Source: Roseiflexus sp034432635 (GTDB lineage: Bacteria; Chloroflexota; Chloroflexia; Chloroflexales; Roseiflexaceae). From it: a stretch of 64,000 nt of DNA. Below are positions 33,746 through 43,274 of the stretch, piece after piece (the stretch's first letter is position 1; each line of letters starts with the position of its first letter). Position numbers and translations under genes: made by a program. The stretch is from positions 4,335 through 68,334 of the forward strand of contig DAOUBK010000075.1 of the NCBI GenBank assembly GCA_034432635.1, written 5' to 3'. Under the pieces are notes generated by a model. It did no database searches, was not told the origin of the DNA, and saw only the letters and a program-made list of their open reading frames with translations.

Positions 33746-34384
33746 TTAGACAGCAGCGCGGGCGGCTGCAACGAATGCACGTATCTTCTGGTGGTCTTTC
33801 ACGCCATTGCTCTCGACACCGCTGCTGACATCGACACCCCACGGACGCACACGCTGAATGGCTGCGGCAACATTGGCAGGTGTCAGCCCTCCAGCCAGCA
33901 ACAGCGGTCGCCGCTGTGCCAGATCGGCGGCACGCTCCCAGTCGGCAACCACACCTGCGCCGCCGTAACTGCCTGGCACGTGCGCATCGACCATCAGGCG
34001 CACATGCGCCCCGTCTTCAATCAACCAGTCGCGCTCGTGCGCGGAATTGTCGAAGCGAATGGCTTTGATAACCAGAAATGGCGAGAGAGCTGTAGCGTAT
34101 GTAACCGGTTCATCACCGCTCAGTTGAATGCCGTCCAGACCGCACAGTGCTGCGATTTCACGAATGCGCATCACATCATCGTTGACGAACACACCGATCA
34201 GGGAAACCAGACGACGACGGGCGTCAGCGGCGTTGCGCACCGCTTTCACAATCATGGCAGCATCGTCAGGGTCGATCCGGCGACGTGACGGCGCGAACAC
34301 CAGACCGATCATATCAGCCCCGGCATCGACTGCCGTCAGTGCGTGATCGCGTGTGCACACGCCGCAAATCTTGACGTTGACCAT
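33746..34384 (-). CDS. trpF: Phosphoribosylanthranilate isomerase
   Basis: TrpF isomerises N-(5-phosphoribosyl)anthranilate to CdRP in tryptophan synthesis. The TIM barrel shows VKICGVCTRDHALTAVDAGADMIGLVFAPSRR, with catalytic Cys in KICG. LVGVFVND appears as LIGVFVND. Later come GIQLSGDE and the phosphate-binding LAGGLTPANVAAAI and GVDVSSGVE. The length of 212 aa is normal. ATG 34384 opens the first strand; the extra 7 codons upstream are unlikely. No other trp gene is present, so it is an orphan biosynthetic gene inside a transcription unit of unrelated functions. Confidence 0.93.
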   Translation of the reverse strand: MVNVKICGVCTRDHALTAVDAGADMIGLVFAPSRRRIDPDDAAMIVKAVRNAADARRRLVSLIGVFVNDDVMRIREIAALCGLDGIQLSGDEPVTYATALSPFLVIKAIRFDNSAHERDWLIEDGAHVRLMVDAHVPGSYGGAGVVADWERAADLAQRRPLLLAGGLTPANVAAAIQRVRPWGVDVSSGVESNGVKDHQKIRAFVAAARAAV

Positions 34385-34401
34385 TGCGTACCTAGAATGA
34401 A

Positions 34402-36861
34402 TCACGCTGCCGATGTATCTTCGGTTGCCTCGTGGTCCTGTTTCCCGGCGGCTTTGCGACGGCGTGGAGTGCGAGGCACCGTTTCTGTGGTTTCGGCAGC
34501 GGTTTTCCGCCGCGATCGCCTGGACGACGATTCCGATGCACCTTCTGCGGCACTCACGTCTGTCTGAACATTCGCCGAGGCAGCGCCGGTTTCCGCCTTC
34601 GTGCGTGGCGCACGCCGGCGACGTGGTTTGGGTTGTTCCGCAACCGCCGCATCTACCGGAACGCCTTCACCGGTTTCGGACTCATGCACCGTCGCCGTAC
34701 CCTCTGATACCGCCACAGACGAAGTTGTTACCGGCGCTGCAGCAACATCTGTCGCGTTTGCATCCTCTTCAGCACCTGGTGTCGCCACCTCCGGCGCCGA
34801 CACCGTCGCTGCTAGCGATGCGGGGACCCCGGATGTCTCGTCTTGCAGTATACCAGCGGGCGCCTCCTCAGTTCCCGCTGCCGCTGCCACTGTCGCTGCT
34901 GGCGAGGCGGGGAAGCCGGATGTTTCCAGGGTCACCTCTGCCCCCGTCAGTGCTTCGTCCGGTCCTCCTGCCGTAACGACGGGCGCCTCCTCAATCCCCG
35001 TTGCTGCCGCCGTCTCTGCGGGTGACGCAGGGACGCCGGATGCCTCTCCTTCCGGTACAAAAATGATCCCGGTTTCAACAGCGTATGCCATGACTGAGAC
35101 CTCAGCGGATGATTCGGGCGCAGCATCGGACGGTTGCATCGTATGTTCGGGCGATTCCTGCGGCGCAAGGTGATACACGATGCGGGCGCCTTTCCCGCTG
35201 CGGCGGAGCATGCCGCTGTTGATCGCCTGCTTGATCAGTGACCGGAGTTCCTCGTTGGTACGGGAAATGCCGGTAATGTTGCGCGCCTCACGCAGCAGAT
35301 CGTGGATCTGGGCAAACGTCAGCGGACGGCCAGCCGCCGCCACCACATTGCGCAGCATCTGCCATTCAGTCTCAATAAAGGGGCGTGTTTCCGGTACGCG
35401 CGCAATCGTGTCGCCAACCAGCGGCTCGACCGGCTCGCACGGCTCTGGCGGCTCGACCGGTCTATCGATGATAATCATCCGATCGGCAAGATCAGGCACC
35501 ACCAGTTGCACATCGTCGGTGATGCCCTCGCCCAATTCTGGCTCTTCTTCCAGATCGGGCAGATCGTCGAGCGCTGGCGACGTATCGGGCGTCAGCATGT
35601 CTAGCGAGGCGAGCGCCTCCTGTCGTTCACGCTCGGCTTCCAGGCGGTCGAGCAATTCCTCGAAGACCTCGTCCGATGGCGCTTCCTGACCATTCGACAC
35701 CTCGTGCAGCGCTTCGGTCAGCAGTTCGTCGTCCACGTCGCCGGTTAACCCAGCACCCTGTGACGAAGCGATAGACGTTTCGGCAACTGAGGGGCGCGTA
35801 GTGCTGCTGCGGCGACGCCGGCGACGGCGACCTGTCGAGACCGGACGACCGTCGATGTGCGCATCGACGTTGATCGGCATTTCGGGTGTGCTGACCGGTG
35901 GTTCTTCTTTGAGGTCTTGCGCGAATTGCGAGAGTTTGTAAGGATCTTCGCCTGGCAGGAACACCTCGACAATTGCGCCGCTGGTGAAGACCTGCACTTT
36001 GCCGCGCCGTTCCGCTTCGAGTGCAAAATCTTTGAACTTTGCAAACGGTTTGCCGTTCGAGTCGCGGTATTTGCTCTCTTTGAACTCGCCGCCCATCAAT
36101 TCCTTCATCACCAGTTTGAGCGATCCGAAGGAGCAGACGTAGCCGCGTTCGCGTGCGAGATGCACCGCCTGCACGAGCATATCGTAGATATCGGGTTCTT
36201 CACGCGGAGGTTCGGATGCCGGCGGTTGTGCACGCTCTGCCGGTTGAGGTTCAGCACGCTGACGCGGTGTCGGCGCTGGTTCCTCCACCTCCACCACATC
36301 GCGCCCTCGCTCTGCCAGGCGGATGCGCGGGACATCGGCTTGCAGCGGTTGCGGCTTTTTACCCAGCAACTGTTCGTAGAAGATGAACTCATCGGCGCTC
36401 TGCGCCAGATGCCCGGAGGCAGCGCCACCTACGCCGATGATGATCACCTCCTTGCCGTGCTGACGGATGGCATTCACCAGCGGAATGAAATCGCGGTCAC
36501 CGGTCGCAAGCACGAATCTGGCGATATTCGGATTGGTATACAGCGTCTTCATCGCGTCGATACAGAGATTCATATCGACGCTGTTCTTGATGGCGCGCCC
36601 CGTGCGGCCCAGGTCGCGATCATAGTAGTACGTTGGCACATACATCGGCTCAATGCCGTTCGCGTACAACGCGCTGGTAACACGCGGATACCGGTACCAG
36701 TCAGCATAGGCGCGCGCGATCACTACCCGGCCCAGGTCCGCAACGCGATCCATGATAATTTCAAAGTTCGGATTGACATCAAGTTTGTCGCGAACGCTAA
36801 CGTAGACATTCTCGAAGTCGATAAACACTGCGACATCGAGACGCGGATTGTCGGTAGCCAT
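34402..36861 (-). CDS. NYN-domain (LabA/DUF88) protein with OST-HTH/LOTUS domains and repetitive acidic tail
   Basis: The 819-residue protein starts at ATG 36861. An N-terminal NYN domain of the PIN-like nuclease fold (about 1-165) shows FIDFENVYVS, VDMNLCIDAM and ATGDRDFIPL, which supply the conserved acidic metal-binding residues. An OST-HTH/LOTUS-like winged helix follows at about 220-315 (DIYDMLVQAVHLARERGYV and KPFAKFKDFALEAERRG). A second winged-helix-like region lies at about 510-590. The last 230 residues are low-complexity Ala/Thr/Glu with three imperfect repeats around SGVPASPAET, SGFPASPAAT and SGVPASLAAT, and end in a basic segment (RRSRRKTAAETTE, RRRKAAGKQ). RNA binding and cleavage are inferred. 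It heads the unit with trpF. Confidence 0.85.
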   Translation of the reverse strand: MATDNPRLDVAVFIDFENVYVSVRDKLDVNPNFEIIMDRVADLGRVVIARAYADWYRYPRVTSALYANGIEPMYVPTYYYDRDLGRTGRAIKNSVDMNLCIDAMKTLYTNPNIARFVLATGDRDFIPLVNAIRQHGKEVIIIGVGGAASGHLAQSADEFIFYEQLLGKKPQPLQADVPRIRLAERGRDVVEVEEPAPTPRQRAEPQPAERAQPPASEPPREEPDIYDMLVQAVHLARERGYVCSFGSLKLVMKELMGGEFKESKYRDSNGKPFAKFKDFALEAERRGKVQVFTSGAIVEVFLPGEDPYKLSQFAQDLKEEPPVSTPEMPINVDAHIDGRPVSTGRRRRRRRSSTTRPSVAETSIASSQGAGLTGDVDDELLTEALHEVSNGQEAPSDEVFEELLDRLEAERERQEALASLDMLTPDTSPALDDLPDLEEEPELGEGITDDVQLVVPDLADRMIIIDRPVEPPEPCEPVEPLVGDTIARVPETRPFIETEWQMLRNVVAAAGRPLTFAQIHDLLREARNITGISRTNEELRSLIKQAINSGMLRRSGKGARIVYHLAPQESPEHTMQPSDAAPESSAEVSVMAYAVETGIIFVPEGEASGVPASPAETAAATGIEEAPVVTAGGPDEALTGAEVTLETSGFPASPAATVAAAAGTEEAPAGILQDETSGVPASLAATVSAPEVATPGAEEDANATDVAAAPVTTSSVAVSEGTATVHESETGEGVPVDAAVAEQPKPRRRRAPRTKAETGAASANVQTDVSAAEGASESSSRRSRRKTAAETTETVPRTPRRRKAAGKQDHEATEDTSAA

Positions 36862-37297
36862 GGGTCGTTTAATCTTCTCCTGATTCGTAAGGTCGGCAAG
36901 CACCGACTCCGGGAAACATACGCAAGCCAGGCGTCTTCCACAGCAGAGCGCCACAACGCTGTAGAGCGTCAGGCGCAGACGCGCGACAGCATCAACCCGC
37001 AAAGCGCCTGTCTACGGAGCGTCACGCTTTCGCTCGTAGCGCTATCGCGCATCATCTGCTGTTGGAGAGCCAGAGCCTGCGAACTCGCGGTAACGGTCTG
37101 CGGCGTCGATAGTATGCCACATCCAGCAGTCGTTACTGAACAACTGCTCGTTCCAACCGACAATAAAGAACCGCCGCAGTTACTTCGTCATAGCGTCGTT
37201 CGAGGAGCCGATCGCTTGTCAACGTGCAAACAAATAACCATATTCGAGACAGGCGCAGGCATTGTGTTTTCAACACCTGACACTCCGTAATACTCTA
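36862..37297 (-). other. Long (about 430 nt) leader of the NYN gene
   Basis: Between the best promoter (37298-37326) and the NYN start there is no convincing gene. Several hairpins can form on the minus-strand RNA: CAGTTGTT with AACGACTG, AGGCGC with GCGCCT, and GTCGG-TGCTTG-CCGAC about 40 nt before the ATG. A leader this long before a predicted RNA-binding nuclease suggests post-transcriptional self-control, as for RNase E. A second promoter inside the leader cannot be excluded. Confidence 0.4.
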
Positions 37298-37326
37298 ACT
37301 ATAGCATTGCCGCAACTAAAGCGCAA
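37298..37326 (-). promoter_or_regulatory. Promoter of the NYN-trpF transcription unit
   Basis: On the minus strand TTGCGC and TATAGT are 17 nt apart, with an extended -10 (TGCTATAGT). It lies just beyond the photolyase stop, so it separates that gene from the NYN unit. The same TTGCGC -35 occurs in the promoter at 53877. Confidence 0.55.
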
Positions 37327-37388
37327 CCGGTAACACCCTGCAATGAGGGCGCATGGAAATGCGTCTCACCTGGTGCAGCAGATGCGTT

Positions 37389-38867
37389 TCAATCAACGCG
37401 AAGACACGCGCGATAGAGTGCAAGCGCGCGTGCCCGTCGTTCGGCGTGGTCTACAACCGGCGTCGGATAATCCCGCCCGATGATAACGCCGCACTGCTGC
37501 TGTTCGGCGCGCGGCATGGTCCAGGGTGCATGAATGTAGCGGTCTGGAACCGCTTCCAGTTCTGGCAGATACCGGCGCACATACGCACCCTTTGGATCGA
37601 ACGTTTGCCCCTGATTGACCGGGTTAGAGATGCGGAAGTAGGGTTGTGCATCGGTGCCGGTTCCTGCGCTCCACTGCCACCCGCCATTGTTTGCCGCGTG
37701 GTCGCCATCAACCAGGCGCTGCATAAAGTAGAGTTCGCCCCAGCGCCAATCGATCAGCAGGTCTTTGGTGAGAAACGATGCCACGATCATGCGCGCCCGG
37801 TTGTGCATCCAGGCTTCCTGGTTCAACTGACGCATTGCAGCATCGACAACCGGGTAGCCAGTGCGTCCCTCCTTCCAGGCATCGAACAGCGCAGGGTCGT
37901 TTTCCCATTCCAGTTTGTTGTACTGTGGCTTGAACGCACTCTGCAGCACGTGCGGGTGATGCCAGAGAATCTGATAGTAGAAGTCCCGCCAGGCAAGTTC
38001 ACCGATCCAGGTGTCGATAGACCTGGTGAGCGTCGCAGCGCGTTCGGCATCCTGCGTCTCACGTGCCTGGTCGAGGAGGTAGAGGGCGCTGCGCAGGGCA
38101 GCGCGCGGCGCAACGCAACCGAATCGCAGATAGGGAGATAAGCGCGAGGTGGCCAGTTCAGCCAGCAGGTTGCGTCCATCGGCGTACCCCGCAATGCCGT
38201 GGATGGCGTGCAGGTCGAGGAATGCCTCCAGGCGCGCAGTTCCGGCCGTTTCACCGCCGACAGGAATCTGTTGTGTGACCACCGCGCCGGGATCGGCATC
38301 ATCGGGGATCGGGAGATCCGCTACGTCATCGGGAACCGGTTGAAACACTGGCGGCTCGTATGCGCGCAATACATCGTTGCAGCGCTGTTCCACCAGCGCA
38401 CGCCAGCGCCGCCGGTACGGTGTGTAGACCGTGTACGGTCGTCCGTCATCGGTGCACACATCATCGGGTTCCATAATGACCGCATCGCCGGCAGTGAGCG
38501 TTACGACGTTCAGATCGCGCAGCATCGCTTCGATATGCCGGTCACGCTGGCGCGCAAACGGGGTATAGTCGCGGTTCCACGAAACGCCGACGGCGCCAGT
38601 CGCACGCACCAGATCACGCAGAACATCGGATGAGCGTCCCCGTCGCACGACCAGGCGACTGCCGCGTGCGCGCAGGCTGGCATCGAGGTCGCGTAGCGCC
38701 GCGATCATGAATGCCACACGCGCCGCTCCAGTGCGTGGCGCACGCAGGATTGCATCATCGAGAATGAACAGCGGAATGACCCGCCCACCACTGCGGGCAG
38801 CCGCGTCGGTGAGCGCCGGATTGTCACGCAGGCGCAAATCGCGGCGGAACCAGTGAATCCACAGCAT
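37389..38867 (-). CDS. phrB: Class I CPD photolyase
   Basis: The 492-residue enzyme repairs UV-induced cyclobutane dimers with FADH- and blue light. The N-terminal alpha/beta antenna domain starts LWIHWFRRDLRLRDNPAL. The FAD domain shows RYLP-type helices, GELAWRDFYYQILWHHP, NKLEWENDPALFDAWKEGRTGYPVVDA, MHNRARMIVASFLTKDLLIDWRWGE and NNGGWQWSAGTGTDAQPYFRI. These include conserved dimer-contact and Trp electron-transfer residues. Length and motifs fit photolyase rather than a cryptochrome. UV repair suits a light-exposed mat organism. It has no obvious operon partner. Confidence 0.94.
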   Translation of the reverse strand: MLWIHWFRRDLRLRDNPALTDAAARSGGRVIPLFILDDAILRAPRTGAARVAFMIAALRDLDASLRARGSRLVVRRGRSSDVLRDLVRATGAVGVSWNRDYTPFARQRDRHIEAMLRDLNVVTLTAGDAVIMEPDDVCTDDGRPYTVYTPYRRRWRALVEQRCNDVLRAYEPPVFQPVPDDVADLPIPDDADPGAVVTQQIPVGGETAGTARLEAFLDLHAIHGIAGYADGRNLLAELATSRLSPYLRFGCVAPRAALRSALYLLDQARETQDAERAATLTRSIDTWIGELAWRDFYYQILWHHPHVLQSAFKPQYNKLEWENDPALFDAWKEGRTGYPVVDAAMRQLNQEAWMHNRARMIVASFLTKDLLIDWRWGELYFMQRLVDGDHAANNGGWQWSAGTGTDAQPYFRISNPVNQGQTFDPKGAYVRRYLPELEAVPDRYIHAPWTMPRAEQQQCGVIIGRDYPTPVVDHAERRARALALYRACLRVD

Positions 38868-39529
38868 ATACGACTATTGTTGTGCTACGAGAGGCAATCC
38901 TGTGAGCCGCCTGGACGATGTCCGGCAGGGTTGCTTCATTGCGCCACAGAGCACGCCCTCGCATGCTCCAGAATGTGACGACGACGCATCCAGTCGTCGC
39001 TTTGTTCCTCACACCGCCGCTCGATCAGGGCCGCCGGACTGCCAGAGATTTCGCTCATATCCCGCTCTGCGTCTATCAGGTCAAGCAGGTTCCACCGGGC
39101 TTCGGGAGCGAACTCAATCAGCACGTCCACGTCGCTTTCTGGACCGAAATCGTTACGCAGTACCGAACAGCCACATTACCTTCTACATGCGGCAGAAAAC
39201 CCCGGTCTTTGCCATTGGCACGGGACCTGCAATCGCATACTACGCCTCCATTGCTACAAACATGCACGTCTTGACCAGACTCATGCAGTGATTTGCGTCG
39301 AGGAGGCATGAGTCGCTCTTGACGAACATCTCCTCTGCGCCTTCGATCATGTTGTGTTCAGCTACAAAGGTGGCGTCTCGTTCGGAAGCCTTCGTCGAAA
39401 CTGATGCCGTCGAACTCGATGGCGACGTGCGCCTGTCGCGCTCTGCTCAAGCCGGCTTTTGGCAACCGATGCGCGGGCAAGACTTCATAGACGCTTTGTC
39501 CTGGTGTCGCTGGGTAACGATCGTCTCAG
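38868..39529. other. Intergenic region containing a nucleotidyltransferase relic
   Basis: About 660 bp separate the photolyase start from the end of the TPR gene. The only recognisable content is the pseudogene at 38936-39177. To its right, up to 39529, no frame with a family resemblance is seen. Confidence 0.55.
38936..39177 (-). pseudogene. Relic of a minimal nucleotidyltransferase (MNT) gene
   Basis: On the minus strand one frame reads MWLFGTA and then stops. A second frame continues directly with VLRNDFGPESDVDVLIEF, ARWNLLDLIDAERDMSEI, ALIERR and RRRHILEHAR. Together they rebuild the MNT signature GSxxRxxxxxxSDxDxLV and the usual C-terminal helices, but a 1-nt frameshift and a TAA (39154-39156) separate the two parts, and the N-terminal helix is lost. 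Intact MNT proteins are often the antitoxin-like partner of HEPN proteins. No HEPN gene is adjacent here. The relic suggests a decayed MNT-HEPN pair. Confidence 0.65.
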
Positions 39530-40603
39530 TTACGCTTCGGATGAACCTTCGAGCCGTTCACGACAGGCAGCGATCCCGGCTGCGCTTTCAGGAGAGGGGT
39601 CGAGCGTGTGCGCGTGCATCAGTGCATCGCGCGCCTCGGCATAGCGCCCCAGCATGTAGAGCGCCTTGCCGCGATTGAGCCAGTAGACCGCTTTCACTGT
39701 CGATACCGGCGCCGCCAGATCGATCGCGCGCTCGAAACACTGAAGCGCTGCTTCCAGACGCCCTAACTCCATCAGCAGCGAACCTTTGTTGTTCCACATA
39801 CCGGCACTCTCCGGTTCCAGCGCCAGCGCTCGATCGTAACTGGCGAGTGCCTCATCGAAACGACCGAGATCGGTCAGTGCCATCGCACGCCAGAGCCAGG
39901 CGCTCTGATTGGCGTCCCACGCGGCGATTGCCGCCTCGAAACGTTCCAGAGCTTCCTGGGGGCTCCCCTGGCGCAGCAGAATCTGTCCCTGGTCACGGAG
40001 CATGCGGCTTTCCTGTTCAGCACTTATGCGCTGATCCACAGTCGTGCGCCCGCCTTCGAGCATGTGCGTCACCTGATCGCGCAGGCGCTCCTCGGTTATC
40101 TGCAACTGCCGCTCGACGTCAACCCATCCGGCATCTGCGATCAGGCGGCGCGCCTGTTCGCAAATCAGCACGGCTGTTGCCAGCGACTCGTAGTTGCCCA
40201 GCGTACGCGCGACTTCAGCAAGCCAGAAGGCAAACGACACAATCGCGCGACGGGCGGGAGCGAGTTCGCGACTCGCCAGCTCACCGGCGCGCGCATAGGC
40301 GGCAACTGTTTTGGCGGCGTAGGTCTGGCTGAGCGTATTGCCCTGAACAACCAGGCACGCACACAGATCGCCGATCGCAAAGTAATCATTCGCCTGCTGC
40401 GGGCGACGTGCGCGCGCAGCGCGCCCCAGTGCGCGCACCTCCGGGTTCGCATCATTTGCAAACGCATCGAATGTGCCGCTCAGGTCGCGGAACGCGGTTA
40501 GCAGTTGCGTCCACAGACCAATCGGCTCTTCACGAACACGCTCTGTCGGTGTACGACCAGTCTGAGGAGGGGGTGGGATGTTGGGATCAAGAAGTGTAGT
40601 CAT
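39530..40603 (-). CDS. Tetratricopeptide repeat protein
   Basis: The 357-residue protein has TPR motifs in its C-terminal half, at about residues 205-345: GQILLRQGSPQEALERFEAAI, WLWRAMALTDLGRFDEALASYDRAL, WNNKGSLLMELGRLEAALQCFERAI and YWLNRGKALYMLGRYAEARDAL. The N-terminal half is helical and shows no family I recognise. Without a signal peptide or membrane helix it should act in the cytoplasm as a protein-contact scaffold. It lies 82 bp downstream of the ECF transporter ATPase on the same strand and may be co-transcribed, but a functional link is unproven. Confidence 0.8.
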   Translation of the reverse strand: MTTLLDPNIPPPPQTGRTPTERVREEPIGLWTQLLTAFRDLSGTFDAFANDANPEVRALGRAARARRPQQANDYFAIGDLCACLVVQGNTLSQTYAAKTVAAYARAGELASRELAPARRAIVSFAFWLAEVARTLGNYESLATAVLICEQARRLIADAGWVDVERQLQITEERLRDQVTHMLEGGRTTVDQRISAEQESRMLRDQGQILLRQGSPQEALERFEAAIAAWDANQSAWLWRAMALTDLGRFDEALASYDRALALEPESAGMWNNKGSLLMELGRLEAALQCFERAIDLAAPVSTVKAVYWLNRGKALYMLGRYAEARDALMHAHTLDPSPESAAGIAACRERLEGSSEA

Positions 40604-40685
40604 ACACGCCTCTCTGCGTTACGGAGTCATAAAGGAATTGTACACTACTTCTCGCTCCTGGTGAACCTGCGGATATATCAGATTG

Positions 40686-42416
40686 TTATACATTGACGTA
40701 GCGCAGGTGCAGCTCGATCGGCAGGCCAACGTCGGCGTGAAGTGCTGCTGCTTCCGCTGGAAGCAGGTCAACGAAACGGGCATCGAGCGCAACCTGTCCA
40801 TCACGCAGCAGAATGACGCGATCCAGCGTTTCGTAGCAAAAATCGAGATCATGGCTCGCGATCAGGACGCTTCGCTGATGGTGCGCGAGATCGGCGATAA
40901 GACGCGCAAGGAGCATCATGGCAGCATTGTCCAGTCCTGCCGTCGGTTCATCGAGGACGAGCAGGGGCGTATCCATCGCTAGCACTGCTGCGATCGCTAC
41001 CAGACGACGGCGGGCAGGCGGCAGATCATATGGATGTTCATCGATGACATCGCGTAGTTCCAGTGCCTCGATAGCCGCTTCCGTCAGAGCTTCGATGCGG
41101 TTGGGCGCAAAACCCAGATTACGCGGACCGAAGCGCACCTCCTCACGCACAGTACGGGCGAAGAGTTGATTGCGCACATCCTGAAAGACGATCCCGACAT
41201 GCCGGGCGCAACGCGCCACGGTTGTTGTGCGTGTGTCTACGCCACCAACCAACGCCCGACCGCGCGACGGGCGCAGCAAGCCGTTCAAATGGCGTACCAG
41301 GGTGCTTTTCCCTGCGCCATTCCGACCGACCAGCGCAATGCGTTCGCTGCGTCGCACGGTGAGTGACACGTCGCGCAACGCCGCAACACCGGTTGGATAC
41401 GTGAACGCCACCCTGTCGAGCACGACGATCGGTTCGGCTTCCACAGTGTGTGCTGGCATTGATGGATTGCGCGCGCCTGCAGCATTGTCCCCCACTGGAC
41501 GGATCATTGAAGCCGCAGCGCCCTCCTCATGGACGATAGGCGGCTCATATGCCGTATCATGACACAAACCCGCAGCCAGATCGGTAACCGTGATCGGCAG
41601 TGGACGTTCTGGCGACCAGCGACCCTCAGTGCGTGCGCGGGCAGCAATCTGTGTCGGTCGAGGCCATCCAATACCGGCTTCGCACAGGCGTGGATCGGTC
41701 AGCACGTTAGCTGGCGCGCCATCGGCGATGATCATCCCCTGATCCAGCGCCACGACCCGGTCGGCTACCTCGGCGACCCATTCGAGACGATGCTCGGCGA
41801 TCAGCATGGTGATGCCGCGTTGCTTCAATGAACGCAGCACTGCGCTGAGTTCCGCTATCGCTGGCGGATCGAGCTGCGTTGTTGGCTCATCGAGCGCCAG
41901 AACCGGTGGACGCATCGCCAGCGCAGCGGCAATGACCATGCGCTGCTGTTGACCACCGGAGAGCGCGTAGGGCGAGCGATCGCGCAACTGCTCGATACCG
42001 AGCGCCTGGAGCGCCCATTCAATCCGTTCGATCATCTCGGAGCGCGGCACGCCCAGATTTTCCAGACCGAATGCCACTTCGTCGTACACGGTGAACCGCG
42101 CACCGGATATCTGACTGAAAGCATTGCTGCCGACCAGCGCAACATGGCGCACCAGTTCGGCGATCGAGTGGTCGGCGATCGATACGCCATCGACAATCAC
42201 ATCACCGCTGAGTCGTCCACGAAAAAAGTGCGGCACAAACCCGGCACACAGTGCGCAGAGCGTGCTTTTGCCGGCTCCTGCCTTGCCGATGATGGCACAG
42301 ATCTGACCGGTGGGGACCGCCAGTGTGACAGTGCGCAGGGCAGGTCTAGCAGCGCCGGCATAGGTAAATGTGGCGTCACGGAGCATGATCGAGACCAATG
42401 CAGAACTGTTTGACAT
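40686..42416 (-). CDS. ECF transporter fused ATPase (two CbiO/EcfA-type ABC domains)
   Basis: The 576-residue protein joins two ABC ATPases, equal to EcfA and EcfA'. The first half has Walker A GKAGAGKST, signature YALSGGQQQRM and Walker B LALDEPTTQLD. The second half has GRNGAGKST and LLVLDEPTAGLD, but its signature reads YDLPPARRRLV, so the LSGGQ is lost. Such asymmetry implies only one fully competent composite ATP site. It powers vitamin or metal uptake with the EcfT and S subunits encoded directly upstream. ATG 42416 is chosen as the first Met with a plausible distance from ecfT; the frame opens further upstream at 42440. Confidence 0.9.
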   Translation of the reverse strand: MSNSSALVSIMLRDATFTYAGAARPALRTVTLAVPTGQICAIIGKAGAGKSTLCALCAGFVPHFFRGRLSGDVIVDGVSIADHSIAELVRHVALVGSNAFSQISGARFTVYDEVAFGLENLGVPRSEMIERIEWALQALGIEQLRDRSPYALSGGQQQRMVIAAALAMRPPVLALDEPTTQLDPPAIAELSAVLRSLKQRGITMLIAEHRLEWVAEVADRVVALDQGMIIADGAPANVLTDPRLCEAGIGWPRPTQIAARARTEGRWSPERPLPITVTDLAAGLCHDTAYEPPIVHEEGAAASMIRPVGDNAAGARNPSMPAHTVEAEPIVVLDRVAFTYPTGVAALRDVSLTVRRSERIALVGRNGAGKSTLVRHLNGLLRPSRGRALVGGVDTRTTTVARCARHVGIVFQDVRNQLFARTVREEVRFGPRNLGFAPNRIEALTEAAIEALELRDVIDEHPYDLPPARRRLVAIAAVLAMDTPLLVLDEPTAGLDNAAMMLLARLIADLAHHQRSVLIASHDLDFCYETLDRVILLRDGQVALDARFVDLLPAEAAALHADVGLPIELHLRYVNV

Positions 42417-42480
42417 GTGCGTCTCTGGTGCTGAAACCATAACGCCGGGTGCTCCCGCACTATCTTACGAAATACAACAA

Positions 42481-43263
42481 TCAACCAATTGCTGCAATCG
42501 CACGCCACACTACGAGTACTCCCAGCATCCCCAGCAGCACGGTTCGCACAAGACGTTCCACCGGCGGATCGGGAATGTCACGGATCCAGGTCTTGGGTCC
42601 GGGAGCATTGAAGGCGCGTGACTCGATAGCGATGGCACGTTCCTCTGCTTCGATCAGTGCGCCGACGATCAATGGACTGATCAGCGGAACAATTCCGCGG
42701 ATGCGTTGCAGTACGCTGCCTTCAGTTTCCAGTCCACGCGCACGCTGCGCTTCAGCCACACCTACGGCGCGCTCGCCAAGCGCCGGAATGAGTTGCAGCG
42801 CTACCAGCAAGATGTACCCGACTGAACGCGGCATACCGCTCTGCGTGAGCGCCTGCACCAGCGCGCCCGGATGCGTGGTTTGGAATAACAACAACGGCGC
42901 TCCGGCGACGATGAGCAGCCGACTGCCGGTATCGAGCGCGAACTCAAGCCCGACGCGGCGAAACAGCAGTGGTCCGACCGCAATCATCGTTGGATCAGGG
43001 CTGGGGAAGAAGAACCCCTGCACCAGCACGAGCGAGATCAGCACCGGCAGCAACGTCTTCAGCAAGATCTCCAGGAACCGCAGCCCAACTGCCGACGCGA
43101 ACGCCAGTGGCAGAAGCGCGCCGATCAGCAGGGCAATCCCCGTCAGCGGCGCAGGGAGCAGGAAGGTCGCGCCGACCAACAGCACAGCGCCGGTTCCTTT
43201 CGTCAGCGGATTCCGGCGCTGGAGAAAACCGGCGCGATCGATGAAAAGACCGGTACGTTGCAT
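42481..43263 (-). CDS. ecfT: ECF transporter transmembrane subunit EcfT
   Basis: The 260-residue protein has about five membrane helices and the characteristic cytoplasmic coupling helices. The motifs AQRARGLETEG and IESRAFNAPG correspond to the two conserved Ala-Arg-Gly-type motifs that bind the ATPases. ATG 43263 is preferred because the longer frame (to 43341) would overlap the S gene. It lies 11 bp after the S component and 64 bp before the ATPase, forming an S-T-A order. It links the substrate-binding S protein to the ATPases in the plasma membrane. Confidence 0.88.
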   Translation of the reverse strand: MQRTGLFIDRAGFLQRRNPLTKGTGAVLLVGATFLLPAPLTGIALLIGALLPLAFASAVGLRFLEILLKTLLPVLISLVLVQGFFFPSPDPTMIAVGPLLFRRVGLEFALDTGSRLLIVAGAPLLLFQTTHPGALVQALTQSGMPRSVGYILLVALQLIPALGERAVGVAEAQRARGLETEGSVLQRIRGIVPLISPLIVGALIEAEERAIAIESRAFNAPGPKTWIRDIPDPPVERLVRTVLLGMLGVLVVWRAIAAIG

Positions 43264-43274
43264 ACAGACACAAA

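Noticed and set aside
35857..37290. 477-codon plus-strand open frame opposite the NYN gene
   Set aside because: It is the antisense image of the NYN and LOTUS-like regions, which carry conserved motifs on the minus strand.
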